64,000 bases of DNA from Nocardioides aurantiacus (GTDB taxonomy: Bacteria; Actinomycetota; Actinomycetes; Propionibacteriales; Nocardioidaceae): NCBI RefSeq assembly GCF_003752505.1, contig NZ_RKHO01000001.1:3782001-3846000 (forward strand), read 5' to 3'. Within the stretch, counting starts at the first letter, position 1. Each line of letters begins with the position of its first letter. Shown here in pieces: positions 26,555 through 35,228 of this stretch. The notes under the pieces were generated by a model that saw only the letters and a list, made by a program, of their open reading frames with translations, ran no database searches and was not told where the DNA came from. Position numbers and translations under genes: made by a program.

Positions 26555-27423
26555 CGGCCCCGCTCCCGTCGCATCGTCCGCCGGCCGAGGTGGTCGGTGA
26601 GCCGGGCCAGCGGGATCGTCAGGGCCAGGAAGAACACCGCGGCCACCACCAGGGGGGTGAAGTTGAAGTTGTAGTTGCCGTAGTCCTGCGCCCGGAACAG
26701 CGCCTCGAACACGCCGAGGACCGCCAGCAGCGCGGTGTCCTTCTGCAGCGAGACGAAGTCGTTGAGCAGCGGCGGCCCCTGCCGGCGCAACGCCTGCGGC
26801 AGGATCACGTGCCGCATCGTCTGGGCGCGGGTCAGCGCCAGCGCCTCGGCCGAGGCCAGCTGCGAGGGGTGGACCGAGTCGATGCCGGCGCGCACCACCT
26901 CGGCGACGTAGGCGCCGTAGGACAGCACCAGGGCGGTGGTGCCCAGCCAGAACACGTTGGTGGTCACGCCGGCGAGCTGCAGCGCGGGCACGCCGAGGCC
27001 GAGCAGGAACACCACCAGCAGCGTGGGTACGCCGCGGAACAGGTCGGTGTAGCCGATCGCGATCACCCGCAGCGGTGTCAGCCACGGCGAGACCGTCCAC
27101 CGCGTCACGGCGACCAGCACCCCCAGCAGCAGGATCACCGGCTCGGCGACCATGAAGGAGGCGACGTTGAGCAGGAACCCCCGCGCCACGTCGGGGAACG
27201 ACTCCCACGCGTGGTAGCGCGAGAAGAACAGCGCCTGCACCCGCGGCCACCCCGGCGAGGTGAGCAGCACCCACGCCACCAGCCCGAAGGCGACCACGCT
27301 CACCGCGGTGGCGAGCAGGCCCCGACGGGTGCGGTCGCGACGGCGTACGGCGCGCCGCTCGAGCTCGCGCTCGCTCGGCGTCCACGCCTCCCCCGCGGTG
27401 GGGGCCTGGGCGGTCCCGCTCAC
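26551..27423 (-). CDS. Polar amino-acid ABC transporter permease
   Basis: A 290-residue permease of the His/Glu/Gln/Arg/opine family. A charged N-terminal tail of about 45 residues is followed by five or more helices; the family motifs TDLFRGVPTLLVVF, VVRAGIDSVHPSQLASAEAL and LPQALRRQGPPLLNDFVSL are clear. One permease gene serves the complex, so it probably works as a homodimer. GTG start overlaps the binding-protein stop. Confidence 0.92.
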   Translation of the reverse strand: MSGTAQAPTAGEAWTPSERELERRAVRRRDRTRRGLLATAVSVVAFGLVAWVLLTSPGWPRVQALFFSRYHAWESFPDVARGFLLNVASFMVAEPVILLLGVLVAVTRWTVSPWLTPLRVIAIGYTDLFRGVPTLLVVFLLGLGVPALQLAGVTTNVFWLGTTALVLSYGAYVAEVVRAGIDSVHPSQLASAEALALTRAQTMRHVILPQALRRQGPPLLNDFVSLQKDTALLAVLGVFEALFRAQDYGNYNFNFTPLVVAAVFFLALTIPLARLTDHLGRRTMRRERGR

Positions 27424-28301
27424 TCCAGGACGGGGACGTCGACGGTGGTGGAGAGCCACTGCTCCTGCAGGTCGGCCAGCGTGCCGTCCTCCTCCAGCTC
27501 CGCGAGGGCGTCGTCGGCGCACGGCGTGAGGTCGGAGCCCTTCTCGAGCAGCAGCCCGAACTCCTCGGCGTCACCCTCCGGCTGCTCGAACTGGCCGACG
27601 ATGGTGGAGCCCTCGATCTCGGCAGCGGTGATGTAGAACGCCGTCGGCAGGTCGGTGACGATGGCGTCGAGCTGGCCGTTGAGCAGCTGCTGCTTGGCGA
27701 TGTTGGTGTTCTGCAGCACCACCGGCTGGGTCTCCGGGTCGACGACGTCGCGCAGCGCGGTGAGGCTGGTCGTGCCGGTCTGGGCGCCCAGCTTCAGGCT
27801 CGTCAGGTCCTCGATCGAGCCCGGCTCGATCTTCGACCTCTCCAGCGCCACGACCGCCTGCGAGGCGGTGTAGTAGCCCGCGGAGAAGTCCACGACGCGC
27901 TCGCGCTCGGGGGTGATCGAGATCTGGTTGATGTCGAAGTCGAACTTCTTCGGCCCCGGCGCGTAGGAGTTGTTGAACGGCACGGTCACCCACTCGACCT
28001 GGCTCTTGTCGTAGCCCAGCCGGTCGGCGACGGCGTAGGCCACGGCCGACTCGAAGCCCTTGCCGTTGGTCGGGTCGTCCTCGCTGAACCAGGGGTCGTA
28101 CGCCGGGGAGTCGGTCGCGACCGTGAGCTTGCCCTGCGTGGTCAGGTCGAGGTCGGCGGCGCAGTCCTCGGCGCTGGCGCCCTCGGTCGAGCCGCCGCTG
28201 CCGCCGGACCCGTCGTCGGTCGCGGGCGGGGACCCGCAGGCGGTGAGGAGGAGCAGGGGGGCGGCGAGCACGGCCAGCCCGCGGAGACGGGTGTTTCGCA
28301 T
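27420..28301 (-). CDS. Polar amino-acid ABC substrate-binding lipoprotein
   Basis: A 293-residue binding protein with signal peptide and lipobox (LLTAC, Cys at about residue 21), a Ser/Gly spacer, and the SBP type-3 fold: GKLTVATDSPAYDPWF, then DFDINQISITPERERVVDFS, a segment that recognises the amino-acid ligand. The exact amino acid cannot be told. A TAGCAT hexamer 6 bases before the ATG suggests a leaderless message. It is divergent from the PadR gene. Confidence 0.9.
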   Translation of the reverse strand: MRNTRLRGLAVLAAPLLLLTACGSPPATDDGSGGSGGSTEGASAEDCAADLDLTTQGKLTVATDSPAYDPWFSEDDPTNGKGFESAVAYAVADRLGYDKSQVEWVTVPFNNSYAPGPKKFDFDINQISITPERERVVDFSAGYYTASQAVVALERSKIEPGSIEDLTSLKLGAQTGTTSLTALRDVVDPETQPVVLQNTNIAKQQLLNGQLDAIVTDLPTAFYITAAEIEGSTIVGQFEQPEGDAEEFGLLLEKGSDLTPCADDALAELEEDGTLADLQEQWLSTTVDVPVLE

Positions 28302-28307
28302 GCCGAG

Positions 28308-28313
28308 ATGCTA
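28308..28313 (-). promoter_or_regulatory. -10 hexamer TAGCAT, leaderless promoter of the amino-acid ABC operon
   Basis: Six bases separate the hexamer from the ATG of the binding-protein gene. Confidence 0.5.
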
Positions 28314-28371
28314 GGTCGCCGGTCCGACGCTCCGCGCCGCAGCACCCCGGGTGAGACGCGTCCTCGTGGTC

Positions 28372-28387
28372 GTGCAACGAGTTGCAC
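28372..28387. promoter_or_regulatory. 16-bp palindrome, probable PadR operator
   Basis: GTGCAACGAGTTGCAC: 7-bp arms around GA, ending 29 bases before the PadR start. CATGCT at 28405-28410 could be the -10 of a leaderless PadR message, which puts the palindrome over the -35. Autoregulation is the simplest reading. Confidence 0.6.
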
Positions 28388-28416
28388 AAGGCGCGGCGGT
28401 GGGCCATGCTCCGGGC

Positions 28417-29022
28417 ATGTCGTTGGAGCACGCGCTGCTGGTCTCGCTGCGCGAGCGTCCCGGCAGCGGCATCGAGCTCGCCCGGCGCTTCGACCGCTCG
28501 ATCGGCTTCTTCTGGCAGGCCACGCACCAGCAGATCTACCGCGTCCTGCGCCGCATGGAGGACGACGGGTGGGTCAGCGCCAGCGCCGGCGGGGCGCGCA
28601 GCACCGAGAAGCGCTACGACGTCACGCCGCGCGGCCGCGAGGAGCTCGCCCGCTGGGTGGCCTCTCCCACGCAGGCCGTCACGCTCCGGTCGGAGGCCGC
28701 GGTGAAGATGCGCGGGGCGTCGTACGCCGAGCGCTCGGCCCTGCTCGCCGAGCTCCGTGGCCTGCGGCTGGAGCACCAGACCCGGCTCGCCCACTACGAG
28801 CAGCTCGAGCGCGAGCAGTTCCCCGACCCCGACGGGCTGCGCCGTGACGCCGCGACCGACCCCGGGTCGTCCGCCGGCCACGCGCTCGACGTCTGGCTGG
28901 TGCTGCGCGGCGGCATCCGCACCGAGCACTTCTGGGTGGAGTGGCTCGGGGAGTACCTCACCGCCTGGGGTGACGACGACCGCACCACCGACCGACCGCA
29001 CCAGAGAACGGGAACCCGATGA
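28417..29022 (+). CDS. PadR family transcriptional regulator
   Basis: A 201-residue PadR protein. The winged helix occupies about residues 1-80 (FFWQATHQQIYRVLRRMEDD, then the wing ending RYDVTPRGREEL), and a C-terminal helical dimerisation domain follows (ERSALLAELRGLRLEHQTR). I start at the ATG at 28417, where the PadR similarity begins. It overlaps the flavoenzyme gene by ATGA, so regulator and enzyme are co-expressed; the regulator may sense the enzyme's substrate. Confidence 0.9.
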   Translation: MSLEHALLVSLRERPGSGIELARRFDRSIGFFWQATHQQIYRVLRRMEDDGWVSASAGGARSTEKRYDVTPRGREELARWVASPTQAVTLRSEAAVKMRGASYAERSALLAELRGLRLEHQTRLAHYEQLEREQFPDPDGLRRDAATDPGSSAGHALDVWLVLRGGIRTEHFWVEWLGEYLTAWGDDDRTTDRPHQRTGTR

Positions 29023-31043
29023 CCGACACTCAGCCCTACCCCCACCTGCTCGCCCCGATCACGCTCGGTGGGCTGACGCTGCGCAACCGCGTGGTGATGG
29101 GCTCGATGCACACCGGCCTGGAGGACCACACCTGGGACCTGCCCAAGCTGGCGGCGTACTTCCGCGAGCGCGCGGCGGGCGGCGTGGGCCTCGCCGTCAC
29201 GGGCGGCTTCGCGGTCTCCAAGCGGGGCTGGCTCAAGCCGCTGGCCGGTGAGATGACCACGCGCCTGGACGCCGCGCGCCACCGGCAGGTGACCGACGCC
29301 GTGCACGAGGAGGGCGGCGCGATCGCGCTGCAGCTCCTCCACGCGGGGCGCTACGGCTACACGCCGTTCAGCCAGTCCGCGAGCGCGATCAAGTCGCCGA
29401 TCACGCCCTTCAGGCCGAGCGCGATGAGCAGCCGCCAGGTCGACCGGACCGCCACCGCCTTCGCCGACTCCGCCGTGCTGGCGCAGAAGGCGGGCTACGA
29501 CGCGGTCGAGATCATGGGCTCCGAGGGCTACCTGATCAACCAGTTCCTGGCCTCGCGCACCAACCACCGCGAGGACGAGTGGGGCGGTACGCCGTCGCGC
29601 CGGATGCGCTTCCCGATCGAGGTCGTGCGCCGCACCCGTGAGGCCGTCGGTCCCGACTTCGCGATCGTCTACCGGCTCTCGCTGCTCGACCTCGTCGAGG
29701 ACGGCCAGACCTGGGAGGAGACCGTCGAGCTGGCGCTGCTGCTCGAGCAGGCGGGGGTGAGCGTCCTCAACACCGGCATCGGCTGGCACGAGGCGCGGGT
29801 GCCCACGATCATCACGCAGGTGCCCCGGGCGGCCTGGGCGTGGACGACCGCGCGGCTGCGCGAGGAGGTCGGCGTGCCGGTCTGCGCGTCCAACCGCATC
29901 AACACCCCCGAGATCGCCGAGCAGCTGCTCGCCGACGGCACGTGCGACCTGGTCTCGATGGCCCGGCCGCTGCTCGCCGACCCCGAGTTCGTGGCCAAGG
30001 CCGCCGCCGGGCGGGCCGACGAGATCAACACCTGCATCGCCTGCAACCAGGCCTGCCTCGACCACGCCTTCGCCAACAAGAGGGCGAGCTGCCTGGTCAA
30101 CCCGCGGGCCTGCCGCGAGACCGAGCTGGTCCTGCTGCCGCTCCCCTCGACCGCCCCGACGCGGCCCCGCCCCACCGCCGCCGTCGTCGGCGCCGGGCCC
30201 GCCGGCCTCAGCGCCGCGGTGTCCTACGCCGAGCGCGGCTTCGCGGTGACCCTGTTCGAGAAGGGCTCCGAGCTCGGCGGGCAGTTCCGGCTCGCGATGG
30301 CGGTCCCCGGCAAGGAGGAGTTCGCCGAGACGCTGCGCTACTACGCCCGGCGTCTGGAGGTCCTCGGCGTCGACGTGCGGTTGCAGACCGAGGCGCGCCT
30401 GGACGCGCTGCGCGGCTTCGACGAGGTCGTCGTGGCCACCGGCGTCGAGCCCCGCATCCCCGACATCCCCGGCATCGAGCGGGCCGTGTCCTACGCCGAC
30501 GTGCTCTCGGGCCGCCACACCGCGGGCCGCCGCGTCGCGGTCATCGGCGCGGGCGGCATCGGCGTGGACACCTCGGTCTTCCTCACCCACGTCGAGGAGG
30601 ACCTCGAGGACTGGCTGGCGCACTGGGGCGTCGGCGACCCCGACCTCCACCGCGGCGGCCTGACCGAGCGCAAGCCGCGCGAGTCCGCCCGCGAGGTGTT
30701 CCTGGTGCAGCGCAAGAGCACCCCGATCGGCATCCACCTCGGCAAGACCTCGGGCTGGGCGCACCGCGCCGTGCTCAAGCAGTCGGGCGTCGAGCAGGTC
30801 AGCGGGGCGACGTACGACCGGATCGACGACCGCGGCCTGCACGTCACCGTCGACGGTGAGACCCGCCTGATCGAGGTCGACGACGTCGTCGTCTGCGCCG
30901 GCCAGGAGTCGGTGCGGGGCCTCTACGACGACCTCGTCGCCGCCGGCCTCACCGCCCACCTCATCGGCGGCGCCGACCTCGCCGCCGAGCTCGACGCCAA
31001 GCGCGCCATCCGCCAGGGGGTGGAGCTCGCCGCGTCGCGGTGA
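29019..31043 (+). CDS. FMN/FAD iron-sulfur oxidoreductase, 2,4-dienoyl-CoA reductase (FadH) type
   Basis: A 674-residue old-yellow-enzyme family reductase. Residues 1 to about 350 are the FMN TIM barrel (TLRNRVVMGSMHTGL; LQLLHAGRYGY; NQFLASRTNHREDEWGG). A Cys cluster for one 4Fe-4S centre follows (CIACNQACLDH then C at 12 further). From about 385 the FAD domain begins (AVVGAGPAGLSAAVSYAERG), followed by an NAD(P)H part (VAVIGAGGIGVDTSVF). FadH enzymes reduce 2,4-dienoyl-CoA in the breakdown of unsaturated fatty acids. A related trimethylamine-dehydrogenase-type role cannot be excluded. Coupled to PadR. Confidence 0.88.
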   Translation: MTDTQPYPHLLAPITLGGLTLRNRVVMGSMHTGLEDHTWDLPKLAAYFRERAAGGVGLAVTGGFAVSKRGWLKPLAGEMTTRLDAARHRQVTDAVHEEGGAIALQLLHAGRYGYTPFSQSASAIKSPITPFRPSAMSSRQVDRTATAFADSAVLAQKAGYDAVEIMGSEGYLINQFLASRTNHREDEWGGTPSRRMRFPIEVVRRTREAVGPDFAIVYRLSLLDLVEDGQTWEETVELALLLEQAGVSVLNTGIGWHEARVPTIITQVPRAAWAWTTARLREEVGVPVCASNRINTPEIAEQLLADGTCDLVSMARPLLADPEFVAKAAAGRADEINTCIACNQACLDHAFANKRASCLVNPRACRETELVLLPLPSTAPTRPRPTAAVVGAGPAGLSAAVSYAERGFAVTLFEKGSELGGQFRLAMAVPGKEEFAETLRYYARRLEVLGVDVRLQTEARLDALRGFDEVVVATGVEPRIPDIPGIERAVSYADVLSGRHTAGRRVAVIGAGGIGVDTSVFLTHVEEDLEDWLAHWGVGDPDLHRGGLTERKPRESAREVFLVQRKSTPIGIHLGKTSGWAHRAVLKQSGVEQVSGATYDRIDDRGLHVTVDGETRLIEVDDVVVCAGQESVRGLYDDLVAAGLTAHLIGGADLAAELDAKRAIRQGVELAASR

Positions 31044-31112
31044 GTGGTCGGGTCCCCGCAGGCCCGCCGAGGGGTCGTCTGCTCGCGACACCGTGCAGGA
31101 CGCGACACCGGG

Positions 31113-32033
31113 TCAGGCGTGCGCCTCGCCCGGCTCGTGGGCCCGGTGGCTCTGGGGCTCGACCTGGAAGGTCGCGTGCTCGATGCCGAAGTGCTCGTGG
31201 ACGCAGGCCGCGAGGTCGTCGAGGACCGCCCCGACGCCGCGCTCGGCCAGGGCCTCGTCGGTCACGGTGACGTGGGCCGAGAGGGCCGGCATGCCGCTGG
31301 TGATCAGCCAGGCGTGGAGGTCGTGGACGTCGACGACGCCGCCCGCGTGCAGCAGGTGGTGGCGGACGTCCTCGACCTCGACGCCGGGGGGTGCCGACTC
31401 GAGCAGCACCCGGACGCAGTCGCGGAGCAGCGACCAGGCCCGGGGCAGGATCAGGACCGCGATCAACAGCGAGGCCAGCGAGTCGGCGCGCTCGAAGCCG
31501 GTGGTCAGCACCACCACCCCGGCGACGATCGCCGCCACCGACCCGACGGCGTCGCCGAGCACCTCCAGGAACGCGCCGCGCATGTTCAGCGACTCGCCCT
31601 GCCGGGCGGCCAGCAGCCCCAGCGAGACCAGGTTGGCGGCGAGGCCGACCCCGGCGAAGACGAGCATCAGGCCGGCGTCGACGGGCGCGGGGTCGAGCAG
31701 GCGTCGTACGCCGGCCACGGCGAGGTAGCCGCACACCCCCAGCAGCACCACCGCGTTGATCAGCGCGGCCAGGATCTCGGCGCGGTGGTAGCCGAAGGTG
31801 CGGCGCGGGCTGGCGGGCAGCGTCGCGACGTACGACGCGGAGAGGGCCAGCACGATCGCCGCGGTGTCGGTGAACATGTGCCCGGCGTCGGCCAGCAGCG
31901 CCAGCGAGCCCGACAGCAGCGCCCCGACCAGCTCGACGACCGCGACGCCACCGGTGACCAGGAGCACCAGCCACAGCCGCGAGCGATCGGTGGCACGGCC
32001 GGCCGCGTGCCCGTGGTCGTGCCCCGCACCCAT
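31113..32033 (-). CDS. Cation diffusion facilitator (CDF) metal exporter
   Basis: A 306-residue CDF protein. A short His-rich N-terminus (GHDHGHAAG) is followed by six helices; the metal-site residues are in LLADAGHMFTD (HxxxD) and the matching MRGAFLEVLGDAVGS. The C-terminal cytoplasmic domain has VVDVHDLHAW and HVTV motifs. This pattern (HxxxD with HxxxD-like second site, ZitB/CzcD type) suggests export of Zn, Co or Cd. TACGCT 7 bases before the ATG gives a leaderless promoter back-to-back with the pirin gene. Confidence 0.92.
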   Translation of the reverse strand: MGAGHDHGHAAGRATDRSRLWLVLLVTGGVAVVELVGALLSGSLALLADAGHMFTDTAAIVLALSASYVATLPASPRRTFGYHRAEILAALINAVVLLGVCGYLAVAGVRRLLDPAPVDAGLMLVFAGVGLAANLVSLGLLAARQGESLNMRGAFLEVLGDAVGSVAAIVAGVVVLTTGFERADSLASLLIAVLILPRAWSLLRDCVRVLLESAPPGVEVEDVRHHLLHAGGVVDVHDLHAWLITSGMPALSAHVTVTDEALAERGVGAVLDDLAACVHEHFGIEHATFQVEPQSHRAHEPGEAHA

Positions 32034-32040
32034 GCCCACG

Positions 32041-32068
32041 AGCGTAGAGGTCGCCCTCCTGCCACGAT
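32041..32068. promoter_or_regulatory. Back-to-back leaderless promoters, CDF and pirin
   Basis: TACGCT (minus, 32041-32046) is 7 bases from the CDF ATG, and CACGAT (plus, 32063-32068) is 6 bases from the pirin GTG. The two genes lie only 41 bases apart, so their -35 regions must reach into each other's 5' ends. Confidence 0.45.
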
Positions 32069-32074
32069 GGCCGG

Positions 32075-32776
32075 GTGATCGAGGTCCGGGAGGGTCAGGC
32101 GCGGCCGCGCACCGAGGCCGAGGGGCGCACGACGCTGCACTCCTTCTCCTTCGGCGCGCACTACGACCCGCGCAACGTCGGCTTCTCCGGCCTCGTCGCG
32201 CACAACGACGAGCGGCTGCCACCGGGCACGGGGTACGCCGACCACCCCCACGCCGACCTCGAGATCGTCAGCTGGGTGCTCACCGGGTCGCTCCACCACG
32301 CCTCCGACGTCGGCACCGGCGACCTCGGGCCGGGGTGGGTGCAACGGCTCTCGGCCGGCTCCGGCGTCGTGCACGCCGAGACCGGCGGCGACTCCGGGCC
32401 GACCCGCTTCGTGCAGGCGTGGGTGCGACCCGACGAGAGCGGGCTGATGCCGTCCTACGTCCGGCAGCCCGTCGACCTGGGCGGACCGGGCGCGGGCTGG
32501 ACCTGCGTGGCCGACGGCGACGGCCGGGGCGTGGTGCCGATCGCCGCCCGGGGCACCTCGCTGCACGTGGCCGAGCTGACCGACGGCGCCCGGCTGGAGC
32601 TGCCGGACCGGCCGCGGCTGCACGCCCTCGTGGTCGCGGCGCCGGGCGAGGGCGTCATGGTCGGCGAGCGCCGGCTGGTCGACGGCGACGTCGCCCGGCT
32701 GGTCGACGAGGCCGGCCGCACCGTCACCGGGGTGGGCCGGGCACAGCTGGTGGTCTGGTCCTTCGAGCGTCCCTGA
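32075..32776 (+). CDS. Pirin family protein
   Basis: A 233-residue bicupin. The N-terminal cupin holds the metal ligands in HPHADLEIVSWVLTG and a later conserved HAETG motif (VVHAETGG); the C-terminal cupin (AELTDGARLELPDRPRLH) is degenerate. Bacterial pirins of this type act as quercetinase-like dioxygenases or as redox-linked regulators. The GTG start is set by family alignment and the adjacent hexamer. The neighbours do not reveal the substrate. Confidence 0.88.
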   Translation: MIEVREGQARPRTEAEGRTTLHSFSFGAHYDPRNVGFSGLVAHNDERLPPGTGYADHPHADLEIVSWVLTGSLHHASDVGTGDLGPGWVQRLSAGSGVVHAETGGDSGPTRFVQAWVRPDESGLMPSYVRQPVDLGGPGAGWTCVADGDGRGVVPIAARGTSLHVAELTDGARLELPDRPRLHALVVAAPGEGVMVGERRLVDGDVARLVDEAGRTVTGVGRAQLVVWSFERP

Positions 32777-32794
32777 CCCGGCCGCGCGGGTCGG

Positions 32795-34054
32795 TCAGCC
32801 CCGCTCGACCGCGCCGAGCTCGGCCACCACGGCCTGGGAGGCGCGCAGCCCCGAGGACATCGCGCCGGCGATGCCGGGCAGCTCGCGGTGGTCGCCCGCG
32901 ACGAACAGCCCGTCGCCGAGGTCGACCTCGCGACCGGTGAGCAGCGGGGGTCGCGCCGTCGGCCATGCGGCCGACGCGACGTGCCGGGCGACCAGTCGCC
33001 AGGAGTCGGCGTCGGCGTGCAGCAGCTGGCCGAGGTGGCGGCGTACGTCGGTCTCGGACTCGGTGCCGGCGTCCCGGCCCGGCGGCGCCACCGTCACCGC
33101 CGCCACCAGCGCCTGGCCCCCCGAGGCGTAGCGGGGTGCCACGTTGGAGCTGATCAGGGCATGGGCGACCGGGCCGCCGGCCGGGCCGAGCGGGTTGACG
33201 AAGACCGTCTTGAGCGTGCTCGGCGGGTGCGGCGCGGCGAACCACCAGGTGGCGAGGCCGCGCATCGCCGGGCTGCCGATGCCCAGCAGCCCCGAGGCGG
33301 TCGCGGGGTCGGTCGCGACCACGACCGCGCGGCAGGTGAGCGCCCCGTCGTCGGCCAGCACGGTGACGCCGGCGCCGTGGTCGCGCTTGAGGCCGAGCAC
33401 GTCGACCCCGAGGCGCACCGGGCGGTCGAGGGAGTGCGCGAGCTGGTTGGGCAGCGACTGCATCCCCAGCGCGGGCAGGGCGGGCATGCCCTGACGCAGC
33501 TGCTGGAGGACGAGCATGGCGTACTGGTAGGAGGTCCGCAGGTCCTCGTCGCCGAACAGGAGCCGGAAGAGCGGCCGCAGCACCTCCTCGCGCACCCGCC
33601 CGCCGATGCCGTGCTGGTCCAGCGACTCGGCGAGGGTGACGTCGCCCCCGGAGCGGATCCGGTCCGGCGTACGACGCATCGGGTCGCTCCAGCGCACCAG
33701 CCGGGCCACGTCCTGCGGCTGCCCGAGCCCCGACCGCAGCGCCGAGATCAGCGCGGGCTGCGACCCCTGGAGGATGCGGTAGCCGTCGGGGTGGGCGAGC
33801 ACGATGCCGCGGTCGATCGGCCGCGGGTTGAGGGCCGCGACGTCGGCCACCTGCCGCACCACGGGGTGCTGGGCGTCGAGCCAGGAGAACCCCCGGTCGA
33901 CCCGGAAGCCGTCCACCACGTCGGTGCCGACCCGGCCGCCGACCCGGGCCGAGCGCTCGAGCAGGCGCACGTCGAGACCGGACTTCTCCAACGCCCGTGC
34001 GCAGGTGAGTCCGGCGATCCCCGCGCCGATCACGGCCACGTCGGTGGCGTCCAT
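32795..34054 (-). CDS. FAD-dependent amine-oxidase-like oxidoreductase
   Basis: A 419-residue flavoprotein. VAVIGAGIAGLTCARALEKSG with the acidic end LLERSARVGGRV is the FAD-binding site at residues 5-45; the C-terminal FAD motif GDGLFVAGDHRELPGIAGAM completes it. It belongs to the protoporphyrinogen-oxidase/phytoene-desaturase-like group. Relatives include uncharacterised proteins often annotated as such; the substrate is open. GATACT 7 bases upstream of the ATG suggests leaderless transcription. It follows the oxygenase gene on the same strand at 130 bases. Confidence 0.85.
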   Translation of the reverse strand: MDATDVAVIGAGIAGLTCARALEKSGLDVRLLERSARVGGRVGTDVVDGFRVDRGFSWLDAQHPVVRQVADVAALNPRPIDRGIVLAHPDGYRILQGSQPALISALRSGLGQPQDVARLVRWSDPMRRTPDRIRSGGDVTLAESLDQHGIGGRVREEVLRPLFRLLFGDEDLRTSYQYAMLVLQQLRQGMPALPALGMQSLPNQLAHSLDRPVRLGVDVLGLKRDHGAGVTVLADDGALTCRAVVVATDPATASGLLGIGSPAMRGLATWWFAAPHPPSTLKTVFVNPLGPAGGPVAHALISSNVAPRYASGGQALVAAVTVAPPGRDAGTESETDVRRHLGQLLHADADSWRLVARHVASAAWPTARPPLLTGREVDLGDGLFVAGDHRELPGIAGAMSSGLRASQAVVAELGAVERG

Positions 34055-34061
34055 CGCAGGG

Positions 34062-34067
34062 AGTATC
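34062..34067 (-). promoter_or_regulatory. -10 hexamer GATACT, leaderless promoter of the flavoenzyme
   Basis: Seven bases before the ATG at 34054. Confidence 0.45.
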
Positions 34068-34184
34068 ACCCTGCCCCCGCCCGCCCGACACACGCGCGGG
34101 ACGCGGCGCCGCCGATGGTCTGGACCACCGTCGCCGGGTTGTTTCAGACGGCGGGAATCGGCGGCCACCCGCCAGGCGTGGCCC

Positions 34185-35150
34185 TCACGCCACGGGCGGC
34201 GGGGTCGGGCCCGCGGCGGGCTCCGACGGGGGCGGCGCAGCAGCGGCGGTCGCGGCCCCGTGGGCCGGGCAGCCGGCCGCGAACGTGCCCAGCCCCGCGA
34301 CGTCGTAGCCGGCCGGGTAGGTGCGGAAGTGGCCGAGGTCGCTGGCCCACCGCGGCTCGGAGCGGGCCGGGCGGTGCCGCAGCCAGCGCGCCCGCAGCCG
34401 CATCGCGGCGTGGACCAGGCGTCGCTCGGCCCGGGTGGGCAGCGGGTAGCCGAACGCACGCAGCAGCGGCTCGTCCATCAGCGCGAAGGAGAGCCGCTCG
34501 ACCACACGTGCGGGCAGGAGGCGGTTCGGCCAGAACGTCGTCATCAGCTCCAGCGTCGCGTCGGCGACCCGCCGCCCGCCCTCGTCGGGGCCGAAGTGTG
34601 CGGCCTCGTGGTCCTCGAGCAGCCGCTCGAAGCCGGCGTAGTCCTCGGGCAGGTCGCGGATCGCCATCAGCCGGCCCAGCTGCCGGTAGTACTCCGTCAT
34701 CGCCCGGACCTCGTGGTCGGTGAGGGGGCGGAAGCCGTAGGCGGTGATCCAACGCACCGGCACCACCACGAAGGTGGCCAGCACGTAGCGCATGTCCTCG
34801 TTGCTGATGTCGTACATCGCGTGCATCTGGTTGACCCGGCGTACGGCGCTCCGGCCGCGGCTGCTGGTCAGCCCGTGACGCTGCACCTCCTCGAGGAGGA
34901 GCCCGGTGTCGTCGTACCGCTTCTGGACGCGGCCGGTGAACTCGCCGGTCCGGTCGAGCAGGCTGCCGATCGAGGGCACGGCATAGGTGCGGAACAGCGC
35001 GAAGGACAGTGCCTGGACGGTGTCCCACGGGTAGTCGTGGGCGCTCACGCCGAGGCTGATCTCGCGGTGGTCGGCCACGGGGTCGAGCTCGAGGCTGCGC
35101 TGCGCCCAGTGCATCCGGGGCAGCCGGTCGCGTCGGTGGGGTCGTCGCAC
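34185..35150 (-). CDS. MpaB/Lcp-family (DUF2236) oxygenase
   Basis: A 321-residue all-helical protein of the oxygenase MpaB family, which includes the rubber-cleaving heme enzyme Lcp. Family segments are AVPSIGSLLDRTGEFTGRVQ, then MHAMYDISNEDMRYVLATF with the conserved His, and WITAYGFRPLTDHE. There is no signal peptide, unlike secreted Lcp. The tail is Pro/Ala-rich. The GTG at 35150 has AGGAGG 5 bases upstream, which decides against the later ATG. The operator TGACAG-N5-CTGTCA stands 33 bases before the start. Function is inferred only at family level; isoprenoid cleavage is a possibility. Confidence 0.82.
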   Translation of the reverse strand: MRRPHRRDRLPRMHWAQRSLELDPVADHREISLGVSAHDYPWDTVQALSFALFRTYAVPSIGSLLDRTGEFTGRVQKRYDDTGLLLEEVQRHGLTSSRGRSAVRRVNQMHAMYDISNEDMRYVLATFVVVPVRWITAYGFRPLTDHEVRAMTEYYRQLGRLMAIRDLPEDYAGFERLLEDHEAAHFGPDEGGRRVADATLELMTTFWPNRLLPARVVERLSFALMDEPLLRAFGYPLPTRAERRLVHAAMRLRARWLRHRPARSEPRWASDLGHFRTYPAGYDVAGLGTFAAGCPAHGAATAAAAPPPSEPAAGPTPPPVA

Positions 35151-35182
35151 GCACGCCTCCTGGGGGGTCGGCCGAGGGACTG

Positions 35183-35199
35183 TGACAGTGACACTGTCA
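35183..35199. promoter_or_regulatory. Palindromic operator TGACAG-N5-CTGTCA, copy 3 (oxygenase)
   Basis: TGACAGTGACACTGTCA, extended by one more matching pair (G...C, 35182-35200). It lies between the end of the penicillin-binding protein gene and the oxygenase start, so its target is the oxygenase. Confidence 0.75.
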
Positions 35200-35228
35200 C
35201 GGTCGGGCCGCCGGTGCCACCCCCGGCG

